Below, piece by piece: positions 33,507 to 44,014 of a DNA stretch of 64,000 nucleotides. Both the position numbers and the translations under genes were made by a program. The stretch lies in NCBI GenBank assembly GCA_026214975.1, contig CM047805.1, positions 67,929,383 through 67,993,382 on the forward strand. Direction: 5' to 3'. Each line of letters starts with the position of its first letter. Within the stretch, counting starts at the first letter, position 1. The DNA comes from Gentiana macrophylla (taxonomy: Eukaryota; Streptophyta; Magnoliopsida; Gentianales; Gentianaceae). The notes beneath the pieces are model-generated. The model was not told the DNA's origin, made no database searches, and saw only the letters and a program-made list of their open reading frames with translations.

Positions 33507-35214
33507 ATGGTCGCTAATGATAGACGTACGTTGGCAGACTACGCCATGCCAGGCGAAGTCAAAGTCAACCCAGCTATCGTTATCCCAGCCATAACTGCAC
33601 AGACTACCGAGCTAAAGCCGGGACTCATTCAGATGATGCAGCATGCATCTATTTTCCACGGTTATCAGTCAGAGAATCCCCACACTCACTTACATACGTT
33701 CTTAGAGATATGCGGTACTACACGCATCCAAGGAGTAAGTGAGGATGCCATTAAACTAAAACTGTTCCCATTTTCTCTAAAGGGAGAAGCTAAAGAGTGG
33801 TATACTTCTCTTCCCTCTGAATCTATTACCACCTGGGCCGAGCTTGAAAAAGAATTTTTGAGTCAATATTTCCCACCTTCCAAAACTGCCCAATGTTTAA
33901 ACGACATATTCACTTTCTATCAGAAAGAGAATGAATCCTTTTTCGATTGTTGGAAAAGATTCAAGTCTCTGCTTAGAAAGTGTCCCCACCATGGCTTGCC
34001 GCTGCAAAGGCAAGTCAACACTTTCTTTAGTGGATTGACCGAGCTTACAAAAGGCATGGTCAATAGTTCATCTGGTGGGGCGTTTCTGAAGAAAACGCCT
34101 GATGAGGGATGGGCACTGTTTGAGGACATTGCAAAATACAACTACGCCCTCTCTTATCAAGCCATTCAAGCACCTCCTCCTCCTAAGGTAGAGGAGGTAA
34201 ACATGCAAAGTTTGATCGCCATGCTGCAGAAGCAGATGGCAGCATCTCAAGTTTCAAATCCGATAAATCAAACTTCTTCTTTTCCACATAACCTTCGAGT
34301 TACATCTTGCAAAATCTTTGTCAAAGCCGCCATATGTCAATTCAATCCCCCTGCACCTTATCAAGTGAATGATGTTCATGATTATGGACAGTGTAATCAA
34401 GTCACATGTCAGAATTGTGACGAGGTGGGGCACACATCTAAATTCTGTCCTATGAACGGGCAGAATGCGGATGTAAATGCGTTCTATGGCCAGAACAATC
34501 AAAGGTCTAATCAAGTTTACGCCGAAATAATTTCCAAAACCACGGTTTAATCAATCTTTCAATTTCAATCCTAATTCAAATTTTAATTCGAATCAAAATT
34601 TCAATAGAAACCCTGGTTTTAATCAGAACCAAAACTCAAAATTTTCCAATCCTACTCAGAGATTCAATCAGAATTGGCCTTGCAATTCAAATTCTCAATT
34701 TCAAAGTCGGCCCACCACCCATTTATGCTCAAAATTTCCAAAACTCTCAAGGCCCTCCCAATCTAAGAATTTTAAAGCTAAATTGGAGGAGCAAAATAAA
34801 AGTATCCAACTCACCGATGACTACAAATAAGAACCTTGAGAGGCAAATTGGACAACTGGTGAGCGATTAGCTTCAAGACCCAGGGCAACCGCCCGCCACC
34901 GAGAAGAATCCGAAGGGTGGTCAAGTTGCTCAAACCGACTTGAAGAATGGCCAATGTCTTGACCTCGTACCATCAATTCCATACGGTAGAGAGGAGGCCG
35001 GTGCAATGAATCTAAGAAGCGGTACTCAAGTTAGTGGTCCTTCCCACCAGGAAACCAGCCCCCTCCTCGCCATTGATAAGGCGGGAGGGAAAGTGAGCAC
35101 CTACACTCCTCTTGGCGAAAGAGAATACTCGGTGGCTGATCCTCGAGAGGTGAAAGAGATGGAAGTCCTCGGTGGTTTGAACCCACGAGGAATGAAGAAA
35201 CAAGTGGCGTCGTG
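33507..35214 (+). pseudogene. Athila gag
   Basis: The ATG at 33507 opens a 347-codon frame with the Retrotrans_gag domain: ENPHTHLHTFLEICGT, a LKLFPFSLKGEAKEWY block near residues 92-107, LEKEFLSQYFPPSKT and an FCWKRFK-like block. The zinc knuckle CQNCDEVGHTSKFC is at about 34408-34449. The frame shifts at about 34530; the C-terminal region continues to 35214 with NLERQIGQL near 34831-34857 and AMNLRSGTQVSGP near 35004, both usual in Athila Gag. Asn-rich sequence lies in between. One or two frame changes separate it from pol. Confidence 0.88.
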
Positions 35215-35255
35215 AGGCTGATCCTGACGAGTAAGAAGAATGAGAAGGTAGTAAG

Positions 35256-36056
35256 GTGGAAGGATTTGGAAGACAAAGCTATCGGTTCATCCTCGAAGAA
35301 AGTCTTTTAAAGAGTGACTTGAAAAAGCTTCCATTTCCACCAAGAAAGAGCAACATCCCTTTGAGTGAAGATAAGAAGTATGAAAAGGTCTTTGAATCTC
35401 TTGAAAAATACTCGAGTAAATCTTCCATTATCCGAGGTCTTGGTTGAAATGCCTAAGTATACAAAATTTATCAAGGATGTTGTTTCTTCGAAAAGGAAGT
35501 TGTCAGACATGGAGAGGCTGATTGGTGAGGATTGTTCAATGATCAATTATGAAAACTTACCAACCAAGAGAGGTGACCCTGGAAAGTTCGTGCTTACAGT
35601 GTTAATGGGAGGCTGGTCTTCCCAACTCTTTGTGTGACCTGGGTGCGTCTATAAGCCTCATGCCATTGTCTGTGTGTAAACAGCTGGGTTTAATTGACCT
35701 TCTAGAACCCACTACCATGAATTTGCAATTTGCTAATAGATCTTCTAAGAAAGCACCGGGAATCTTAAAAGACGTACTAGTTCAAATCGACAGATTTACC
35801 TTTCCCGTTGACTGGTACATCCTAGACATTGAAAAGATGAAAATGTTCCCCTTATTCTTGGAAGACCCTTTTTGTCTCAAATTAGAGCCCTCATTGAAGC
35901 TGCGATGGTGGGCGAGTGACGATCCGTGTTGGTGATCAAGAGGTAAGCTATAATGTTTCCAAATCCATTCAAATACCTCCGGTCCTCCAACCGGTTTTCC
36001 ATGAGGAGACGTCGATGATTTCGATGATTTGATGGAAAAGCAAGTCATGGTGTAAC
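35256..36056 (+). pseudogene. Athila protease region
   Basis: Pieces in adjacent frames give the conserved Athila sequence: PFPPRK, LSEVLVEMPKYTKFIKDV, and the active site CDLGASISLMPLSVCKQLGL, with the catalytic Asp at 35636-35638. FPVDWYILDIE follows. DLGAS replaces the common DTGAS, as is typical for Athila. Frame changes lie near 35440, 35625 and 35860. Confidence 0.85.
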
Positions 36057-37412
36057 TTGGCAACCGAGTATGAGCGACTGGTTGATAATTTGAATAATCA
36101 TGGTATGGTAAGTCTAGAGCAGTTAGAAGGTGAATTTAAGAATGAGCTGTTGGAGGCAGAAGCTTTGGCAGTGGGACCACTGAGTAAACTCAGCGATGTT
36201 GAGTTGAAAGGTGGAGAGCTCAAATCTAGTTTAGAAGACCCCCCTGCAGATTTGGTGTTGAAGCCATTGCCTAAACATCTTAAGTATGTGTTTCTAAGAG
36301 AAGGTGACAAGCTTCCTTTATTATATATCCAAAAGTTTGTCTCGTTTAGAGGAAATGAAATTAATCAACGTCTTGAAGAAGAATGAAAAGGCCTTTGGAT
36401 GGCAGGTAGGAGATATCAGAGGGATATCTCCTGACATCTGTATGAATAAGATCAAGACTAATGAGGGTGCGAAATGTGTCAGACAGCCCCAGAGGAGGCT
36501 CAACCCTCATATGCAAGAGGTGGTTAAGAAAGAAATTATCAAACTTCTGGACATGGGAATCATCTATGCCATCGCTGAAAGTGAATGGGTTTCCCCGACT
36601 TAGGTAGTTCCCAAAAAGGGTGGAATTACGATTGATAAGAATGAGAAGGGAGAGGAAATAGCATTGAGACTTGTCACTGGTTACAAAGTCTGCATCGATT
36701 ATCGAAAGCTCAATGAGGTAACCATGAAAGATCACTTTCCCCTTCCATTCATTGACCAGATGCTTGAGCGTCTGGCGGGGCACGCATTCTACTGCTTCCT
36801 GGATGGATATTCAGGATACTTTCAAATACCCATTGATCCAGCTGACCAAGAAAATACCACTTTCACTTGCCTTTATGGTACATTCGCTTCTACAGGCGAA
36901 TGCCATTTGGTCTCTGCAATGCCCCAGCTACATTTCAAAGATGTATGCTGGCTATCTTTGACGGGCTAGTAGAAAAGTGTATGGAAATCTTTATGGACGA
37001 TTTTTCAGTCTTTGGTCAGTCCTTCGACGACTGCCTTGACAATCTTGATCAAGTGTTATCCAGATGTGTGGAAAAGAACTTAGTGCTCAATTGGGAAAAA
37101 TGCCATTTCATGGTTGATGAGGGAATAGTTCTTGGCCACAAAATCTCCGCCAAGGGTATAGAAGTTGACAGGGCAAAAGTAGAAGCTATCGAGAAGATGA
37201 GTTATCCCAAGAAAGTGCGTGAAGTGAGAGGCTTTCTTGGACATGTCGGTTTCTACAGAAGATTCATTCAAGACTTCTCCAAGATAGCCAAGCCCCTGTC
37301 TACTTTACTTAAAGAAGACGTTGAGTTCAATTTTGATGAGAGCTGCAAGCAAGCATTTGAGGAGCTTAAGGACCGTTTAATCTCTGCTCCAATTCTTATA
37401 TCGCCTGACTAG
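36057..37412 (+). pseudogene. Athila reverse transcriptase
   Basis: RT blocks in order: LLDMGIIYAIAESEWVSP; an in-frame TAG at 36601 just before VVPKKGG; CIDYRKLNEVTMKDHFPLPF near 36690-36750; FCFLDGYSGY-like; MPFGLCNAPATFQRCM; and the catalytic FMDDFSVFG at about 36990-37016. These are followed by VLGHKISAKGIEVD and FLGHVGFYRRFI. A frame change occurs near 36880-36900. The 37410-37412 TAG stands where the family has Trp (PDWN). Catalytic Asp residues are present, but the frame is not open. Confidence 0.9.
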
Positions 37413-37692
37413 AACCTACCTTTTGAGCTTATGTGCGACGCATCAAACTATGCAGTTGGTGCTGTTTTAGGACAAGAAATCAAAGGGAAATTCCAGCCAA
37501 TCTATTACGCCAGTCACACATTGAATCCTTCTCAAGTTAACTATACTACTACTCGAAAAGGAATTATTGGCGTAGTCTTTGCTATGGACAAGTTTCGTGA
37601 GTTACCCGTTGGGAGCTCAAGTGATTGTGTGGGTGACCATCTTTGCTTTGTGGTATCGATGACTAAGAAGAAGGCTAAACCGCGCCTCTGCG
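37413..37692 (+). pseudogene. Athila RNase H (partial)
   Basis: LMCDASNYAVGAVLGQ at about 37428-37475 with the catalytic Asp, then PIYYASHTLNPSQVNYTTT; the frame is lost after 37600. The end of the domain is degraded. Confidence 0.82.
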
Positions 37693-39455
37693 TTGGATAT
37701 TGACCTACAAGAGTTTGACGTTCAAATTAAAGACAAAAAGGGTAGTGAAAACGTAGTGGCTGACCACGTTTCGAGAATGTTAAGTGAGGAAAAGGATGAT
37801 TCAGACGATATAGATCTTTACTTTCCTCTAGAGAACATTATGCTTATCGACGGTTGTCCTCCTGATGTTCCATGGTATTCTTCCATTGTAAATTACCTTC
37901 ATGCCCGATATCTCGATCCAAAATTGTCCTATCAGGAGAAGAAAAAGTTCTTCTCTGATTTGAAATCTTTCGTTTGGGATGAACCTTATCTTTTTAAGAT
38001 CTGTAAAGATGGTTTGCTTAGAAGATGTGTTCCAGAATCTGAGCAGCGCGATATTATTGAGCAGTGCCACAGTGGACCCACTGGAGGTCACTTTGGTCCT
38101 TGGAAAACCGTTGCTAAGATCTTCCAATCCGGTTTCTATTGGCCCACGATCTTTAAGGACACCGAAGCTTTCTGTAAAGCTTGTGATAGGTGTCAAAGAA
38201 CCGGTACTCTGACAAGGCGTTTTGACATGCCTTTGAAACCCATCCTAGAATGCGAAGTCTTTGATGTATGGGGTATCGATTTTATGGGACCATTCCCATC
38301 ATCTTGTGGTAACAAATACATCTTAGTCTGCGTGGATTACGTGTCTAAATTTGTGGAGGCTCAAGCCACTCCTCACAATGATCATAAGACGGTCATGAAA
38401 TTTCTAAAGAAAAACATCTTCGCGAGGTTTGGATGTCCACGTGCCTTGATCGATCGATGATGAAGGGACGCATTTACGCAACCGACCCTTAGAAAAAGTG
38501 CTCGAAAAGTATGGTGTTAAATCATAAGACGGCACACCATATCATCCGATGAGTAGTGGTCGTCGTTGAAAGAGCAACCAAAGTATTAAGAAGATCCTGG
38601 AAAAAAAGCGGCCAATGATCATAGAAAAGACTGAGTTTGAAGTTGTATGATGTACTATGGATGGGCATATAGGACCGCTATATAAGACTCTACTATGGGT
38701 ACATCTCCATATCAAATGGTTTATCTGCCAATGAGTTAGAGCATAGAGCTTATTGGGCTACAAAGTTTCTGAACTTTGATTCCCAATCTTGTGGTAAGCA
38801 CCGACTGCAGCAGTTGCATGAGTTGGACGAATTCAGACTCCAAGCCTACGAAAGCGCCATGATTAGCAAAGATAAGATGAAACTCCTCCATGACGCCAAA
38901 ATTAAGAAAAGAGAATTTCAAGTCGGAGAACAAGTTTTATTATACAATTCCAGGTTACATCTGTTCCCTGGTAAGCTGAGGACCCGATGGTCCGGTCCCT
39001 TTGAGATTCTCCAAATTATTCCTGGAGGCGTCTTAGAACTACGAGGTTATGGTGACCAACCGTTTCGAGTGAATGGTCAAAGGTGTAAGCACTACATTGG
39101 TGAACCTAAGGAAAGGCCTTCGATTGTTCGTTTCCTCGATATCCTCGGGTGTGGTGCTACAAAAGTCGAAGAATTTGACGAGTTTTCACCCGACCTGTTT
39201 TCAGAGGATGACGGTAGTGGTCGATCTAAAGAAGTTCTAGCAGGTAGTTGGGATATGGAAGAGTATGAGAGGGAGCGTCAGCTGAAACGTCATCAGAAGG
39301 CTCAGAAGATGAAGAAGTCAACCATGGGGAAGTTCAAACGTGTTTGGAAAGCTATCACAGATTTCACCCCATGTGTTAAGTCTTTGTTTGGCGACCGAAC
39401 TCTTGATCAAAGTCTAGGCGAGGTAGTGGTGGCGAGAAAAAGTCAAATGGCCTGA
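37693..39455 (+). pseudogene. Athila integrase
   Basis: Frame 37693-38460 includes the end of the RNase H region (VADHVSRM) and the integrase zinc finger: QCHSGPTGGHFG with two His, and CKACDRCQRTG with two Cys (38061-38202). The catalytic core follows, with WGIDFMGPFP (first Asp near 38277) and VCVDYVSKFVEA. The frame breaks at 38461; the segment to 38813 is scrambled, and the third catalytic residue (family pattern VEV.NREIK) is not readable. Frame 38814-39455 supplies the C-terminal domain with FQVGEQVLLYNSRLHLFPGK and LRTRWSGPFEI, then an acidic tail. Stop TGA 39453-39455. Confidence 0.88.
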
Positions 39456-39477
39456 TCCAGGCTGAACTTTAAACGGT

Positions 39478-39522
39478 GTCGAGCTAACGACATTAACCAA
39501 AAGCGCCACTATGAGGCATCCT
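39478..39522 (+). other. Post-stop motif, copy 1
   Basis: Starts 23 bases after the integrase stop with a stem GTCG-AGCTAA-CGAC, then a CAAAAGCGCC stretch and GAGGCATCCT. A second version follows the next ORF at 40063-40107. Confidence 0.6.
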
Positions 39523-39639
39523 AGATATCGTTAGCTTTAGTTATTTTTGTTTTGTGCTTTTGTAGTTTTAGTATTTAAGTTTAGTTTACTAAGTTTTGCT
39601 TTTGTTTATATCTCATCGATTTAGTTGTGCTTTCTAGAT

Positions 39640-40042
39640 ATGGATTTGGAGTTCTACCAGAGAGAGTTACCTTTCCTTAGGAGGATCCCACTTATCACCG
39701 TGTAGATGACGGACCGGGAGGGACTATAGTGTTGCACGTAGACTTTGATATTAGTGCCCGCATCGGGGATCTGTCACCTATGTTCTTATTGTTCCCATTT
39801 GTTCGGGAGGTGGAGACTTTACTCTTGAGGAGTTGCAGGAAGCTCTAGGACGTCCGTACACAATCCTGAATGATCCAATGCTGACAGATTTAGCGCTAGT
39901 GCTGCAAGCTGAACATTTTTGAGGTGTTGATGTAGCTGGTGAGGACTGGGGTCTGCAGGATGAGTATGATTTCCCTCCGGCGATTGACATGCTCCGCCGT
40001 CTTTTCCGGGTGATAGATTGGTCAGAAATTTACGATGACTAA
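39640..40042 (+). pseudogene. Athila small ORF between integrase and env-position ORF
   Basis: From ATG 39640 (MDLEFYQRELPFLR), pieces in adjacent frames read EDPTYHRVDDGPGGTIVLHV, then ARIGDLSPMFLLFPF, and after a frame change near 39800 FTLEELQEALGRPYTILNDP, with a C-terminal EYDFPPAIDMLRRLFRVIDW ending at TAA 40040-40042. In total about 130 codons with two frame changes and one internal stop. I do not recognise a family. The coding character is supported by the long, biased reading and by the same post-stop motif as after integrase. Confidence 0.45.
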
Positions 40043-40062
40043 GCGTTGTTAGGTTGTTTAAA

Positions 40063-40107
40063 TCGAGCGAACGGCGTAAAACAAACGCGCTTGGTGGGAG
40101 GCAACCT
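40063..40107 (+). other. Post-stop motif, copy 2
   Basis: Starts 21 bases after TAA 40040-40042: TCGAGCGAACGGCGTAAAAC, then CAAACGCGCTTGG and TGGGAGGCAACCT. It aligns with 39479-39522. Confidence 0.6.
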
Positions 40108-40256
40108 TTGCTTTCTATTTGTTTTTATTTATTTTCTAGTAATTTTATGTACTTCGTTGATTTCCATTTGTATTTTTGAAGTTTTATTTAAGTTTAATGA
40201 GAAACGGCTTATTTGAATTTAAATTGCATGAAAATTTGATAATTTTGTTGAGCGCA

Positions 40257-40471
40257 TTGGGCGCCCGTCTGAAGGACTGGGCGTCCGTCGCCTGTGTATC
40301 TCTTGGGCGCCCGTCCAACATTTTGAATGCCCGTCGATTATTTCCTCCAATCTGTTCGGTTTTCAAATATTTGGGCGGCGTCAAAATCGGGCGCCCGTCC
40401 GATTCATATAGTTTTCAGTGGGCGCCCGTCCCACCGAGTTGGACGAAGCGTCCCACATCTGTCTATATATA
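40257..40471 (+). promoter_or_regulatory. Internal promoter-like block: motif cluster plus TATA box
   Basis: Units such as TTGGGCGCCCGTC, TCGGGCGCCCGTCCGA and GTGGGCGCCCGTCCCAC occur about eight times at 40257-40453, followed 11 bp later by TCTATATATAC (TATATATA at 40464-40471). The LTR has the same arrangement (17821-17995 and 18029-18036). The env-position ORF starts 0.58 kb downstream. Confidence 0.55.
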
Positions 40472-41048
40472 CCCCTCCTTCGATGAACCCTCATTCTTGA
40501 GATTTCAAACGCGAAACCCGGCCCTTCCCCCTCCTTTTGCCCTAAAATCTTCGATTCTAAACCATTTCAAGCGATTCAAATTGCTATAGACCGCTCTTGA
40601 TCCCCTCTCTTTGATTTTCAAAGCCAAATTCCCCAACACACCATATTTTTGGAGAATCCACGCCTTTTTCAGTCTGACTTTTTGAGGAAAAGATCCGATT
40701 TTGGAACCCACATTGGTGTTGTTTGGACTAATTTTCATCTCGATCAGCATCTACTCACCTTACTTGGTACGTTAGTAACAACTTTTCTAGATTTTATTCA
40801 CGTTTTTGTGAGTTCGATCTTTGGGTCGGCTCGTTCACTTGAATATTACCTTAATTCGTTTTTTTTCTTCTGGTCTTGTGGTTTCTTTCTACTCTGTTGT
40901 TGTGCTGTGGTGTTGTGATGGATGATGAATGGGTTGTTTGGTGCTGATTATGGTTGTGGTTGGTGGTTTGGTTGTTTTGAAATCCCGATTTGGATGTTAA
41001 ACGGGTACCTTGTTTTGAATTGGGATTGTTTTAGTCAAGGATTGAATC
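40472..41048. other. Leader of the env-position ORF
   Basis: No recognisable coding sequence. T-rich with a TGTGGTTGTGG-like run before ATG 41049. Confidence 0.5.
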
Positions 41049-42520
41049 ATGGTGCATAAGAAGGCGGTAGTCAAGAGGCATGGTAAGGATGTGGCCAGGG
41101 AGGCCGGGAAGAAGCGGAAAGAGTTTGATCCCACCTCGCTTGATCCAAACCGAGGTGTTAGCATCCGAGAGCAACCCCATGTGAGCCACCCAAACTAGGG
41201 CAACTTTGAGGATGAGCCAACCTCGGAATCTAAGACGGATGATGATATCCCCTTGGTGAGGATGCCTAGAGCTCAGAGAGGTGGAGCATCGTCTAGGGTT
41301 GAGGAGGCTATGGATGCTCCTCGGAAAAAGGAACCGGTGGAGACTAGGGCTGCACAACCTAGGAAAAAAGCAAAAACCGTAGCCCCTATGCCTATGCCTC
41401 GTAGATTCGTGAACCCTAGAGCCCACAACGCTTATACTAAACACTATTTCTCGAGAACCATGTTGATTGAGAGGGCTACATTGGAGGCGAAGGTAGATCC
41501 GGGTTTCATCAAGTTGCTAAAAGACCGGAAATGGGATGCCTTGATGACGATCCCGACTACCCCGGTCAATGGTTCCCTAGTTCGAATTTTACGCTAATTG
41601 CTCGGAGACCGACTTGGAGACGGGGGTAGTTGTGGTTCGAGGGGTAGAAGTCCCGTTCGCGGAGGTGATTAATCGGAAATATAACTTGGCGGCTTTTGAG
41701 GGACGGGATTATAAGGAAGAGATTGTTCATAGATAGAGTACGGGGCGAGATCCTTTGGAGGAGTTATGGTTGAGAGTTTTCCCGGAGGTGGCTTGGACAT
41801 TGAGGCCGGGTGGAGAGCGGAAAGAGTTAGTCACCACTACCTGGACGGAAGATTGGAAAGTCCAGTGTAGGTTTATTCAGAGTCGGTTGTTACCAAAAAA
41901 CAACTTGATGCATTTTCATATTGGTGACCTAGGCATGCTTTATGCGTTGACATTTGGCCTAAATGTGAACGTGGGACAAGCATTATACGATGAGGTGGTT
42001 ATCAATCAGAAGATTTATACACGTAGCTTGATTATCCCTCACTTGATTCACAGTTTGTGTCTTGATGCCGGTGTGCCTGAGTATGGAGCGGATCATAGAC
42101 GGAAGAACCCGAGGCCTATACAGAGAGAAAAGGGTAAGTCTTCGGGACATTCTGAGTCGGGGGCACCACAGGAGCCTGGTTCGTCATCAGCACCGCCTCG
42201 AGCATCCTCACTTCCTACTATATCTCCCTCAGTCCGGATGAGGTTGAGTATGGGCAACAATGTGCGCGGCTCGGTGGAGGATATTCGGACTACACAAAAC
42301 AACATTTTGACGATTACTGCGATTAGTCGGCGATGGCGGCGGCCAGGGCGACATAATCTTCGTTCCGAGCACCATGGATTATATCTATTCTGATGCGATT
42401 GAGCAGGCCATTGCGGATGTTTTGGAGGAATCTAAGTCTTCTTCGGATGAGGAGCAGCCTGATGCCCCTGCGGGTGATGTACCTCTGGCTGATGATTCTG
42501 CGGCTCCGGAGCAGTCATGA
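41049..42520 (+). pseudogene. Athila env-position ORF (plant transposon protein-like domain)
   Basis: The ATG at 41049 begins a basic N-terminus; TAG 41196-41198 interrupts it. It continues with a basic linker (APRKKEPVETRAAQPRKKAK), then a domain with FSRTMLIERATLEAKVDPGF and RKWDALMTIP, and after a frame change near 41583 REFYANC, FAEVINRKYNL and later LPKNNLMHFHIGDLGMLYAL and IIPHLIHSLCLDAG. The layout (a -VREFYAN- core and an IPHLI...LC end) resembles the putative plant transposon protein domain found in ORFs of this type. A Ser/Pro-rich tail and an acidic end (ESKSSSDEEQ) follow, with TGA 42518-42520. About 490 codons in the ancestral form. No signal peptide or membrane segment seen. Confidence 0.6.
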
Positions 42521-44000
42521 TTTTATTTGTCTATTTTCGATTTTGATTTGTCCTAGATACTGTGATTGTATATTTTTGCTACTTTTGATTACGTGATTCG
42601 TTGTATTTTTCATTTCGCTACTATTTATTCTTTCCGATGGATCATGTAAGCCATAAGGCATCAGTACTTTCATTTCTACTTTGTTTAAACTTGTGGATGT
42701 GTTTCATGTTTCATCTTTTGATATTACTCGTTTTTGCTATATCTTTCCATTCTGGTGTAATTCCCCGTTTTCCCTGAGATGTTTGCGTGTTTGTCAAGTC
42801 GTGCAGGTATATTTTTAGTGGTTTTGTCAAGCTACATTGTATGGTTCCGAGTTCTTAGTGTCACTACGTAGGCTTCGGCCTGACCGACGATTCGAGTACC
42901 TGTTAAAATCAGCTAAGTTCTTTATCTTTTCTTTCGTTCTGCACAACATGAGGACATGTTGATCTTTAAGTGTGGGGGAGGGGGATGATTTGATATGTAT
43001 CTACACATTTGCTTAACTCGTTATGTTTCTATGCAAAATGAGCTAGAATTTTCAAAATTTTTCGACATTTTTGTTTTTTTTTGTCCCGAGTAGGCAATTC
43101 CATTCAATGTTCGTTATTTTTATAGTCGTCCAAGCTATATATCATATGTTTGATAAGTTAGTTGTTTCACACGAGATCTATTTTTCACGAGCCATAGTGA
43201 GCGATGAGCTAATATATAAAGTTATACCCTTTTGACGAGTGATTTACGATTTTCTTATAAGTCATGTGCTTAGTGCTACGTATATATCTTGAGATTTATG
43301 ATAGTTTGTATTTAGATCCGAAGTATGATATACTGTGAATATCCAAGGTTTGAATGTGATAAGTAACACGTAACTCATTGTCAAAAGAAAAAGTTGAAAA
43401 ATATGAAGTAATTGGGTGTGTCGAAAGCTAGTCGATGATTTGAGTGCGATAGGGTATACCACGTATGTCCTATACCACTATGATGACTAAAAGCTCATGA
43501 CAGTAAGAAAAAGCTACCTTATGATTGGAGTAAGGTAGGGTATATCTCGAATATCCTATTCTGCTATGACAGGGCAACAACTCATTCTGATGTGCGTTTA
43601 AAAGTGAAAATAGTTAAATCAGCAATATTAAGTGTTATGAAATGGATAAAAGACTAAGTTATCGTCTATCTTATCCCCAGTAGAAACTGATAGATATGTT
43701 GTAGGGATTATCCTCTGATTATTTCAGAAAGACCCTTGATATAATCGATCATCCTTCTCGGGGTATGTCACGTTTGTAGGGTACATCTTATGAGTGTCAT
43801 TTATTGCTAGTCTACGAGGGGGTATTAGCTAGTTTTGCTTTGAGTTTCTCAAGTTTGGATTTAGTGGAAGTTTTCTATGGCTCTGCACACACACAGTGGT
43901 GAACCTCAGATTTATTGGATCTATGCTATATCGTCTGAGATGTCTATCTTTTTCCGAGCCTTGGTTTTCGTTTTGTTTTGCTCGGGACGAGCATAAGTTT
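42521..44000. other. Athila 3' untranslated region
   Basis: No gene. It holds a PPT-like TTTAAGTGTGGGGGAG at about 42966-42981, an imperfect duplication of about 75 bp (near 43435-43500 and 43515-43590, with GGTATACC- and CCTAT..C-CTATGA-type repeats), and then the true PPT. Confidence 0.65.
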
Positions 44001-44014
44001 AAGTGTGGGGGAGT
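43998..44014 (+). promoter_or_regulatory. Athila polypurine tract
   Basis: TTTAAGTGTGGGGGAGT directly before the 3' LTR. Confidence 0.85.

Noticed and set aside
40176..40589. ORF of 137 codons over the internal motif cluster
   Set aside because: Its sequence is dominated by the repeated GGGCGCCCGTCC motif; the TATA box lies within it and no family resemblance is seen.
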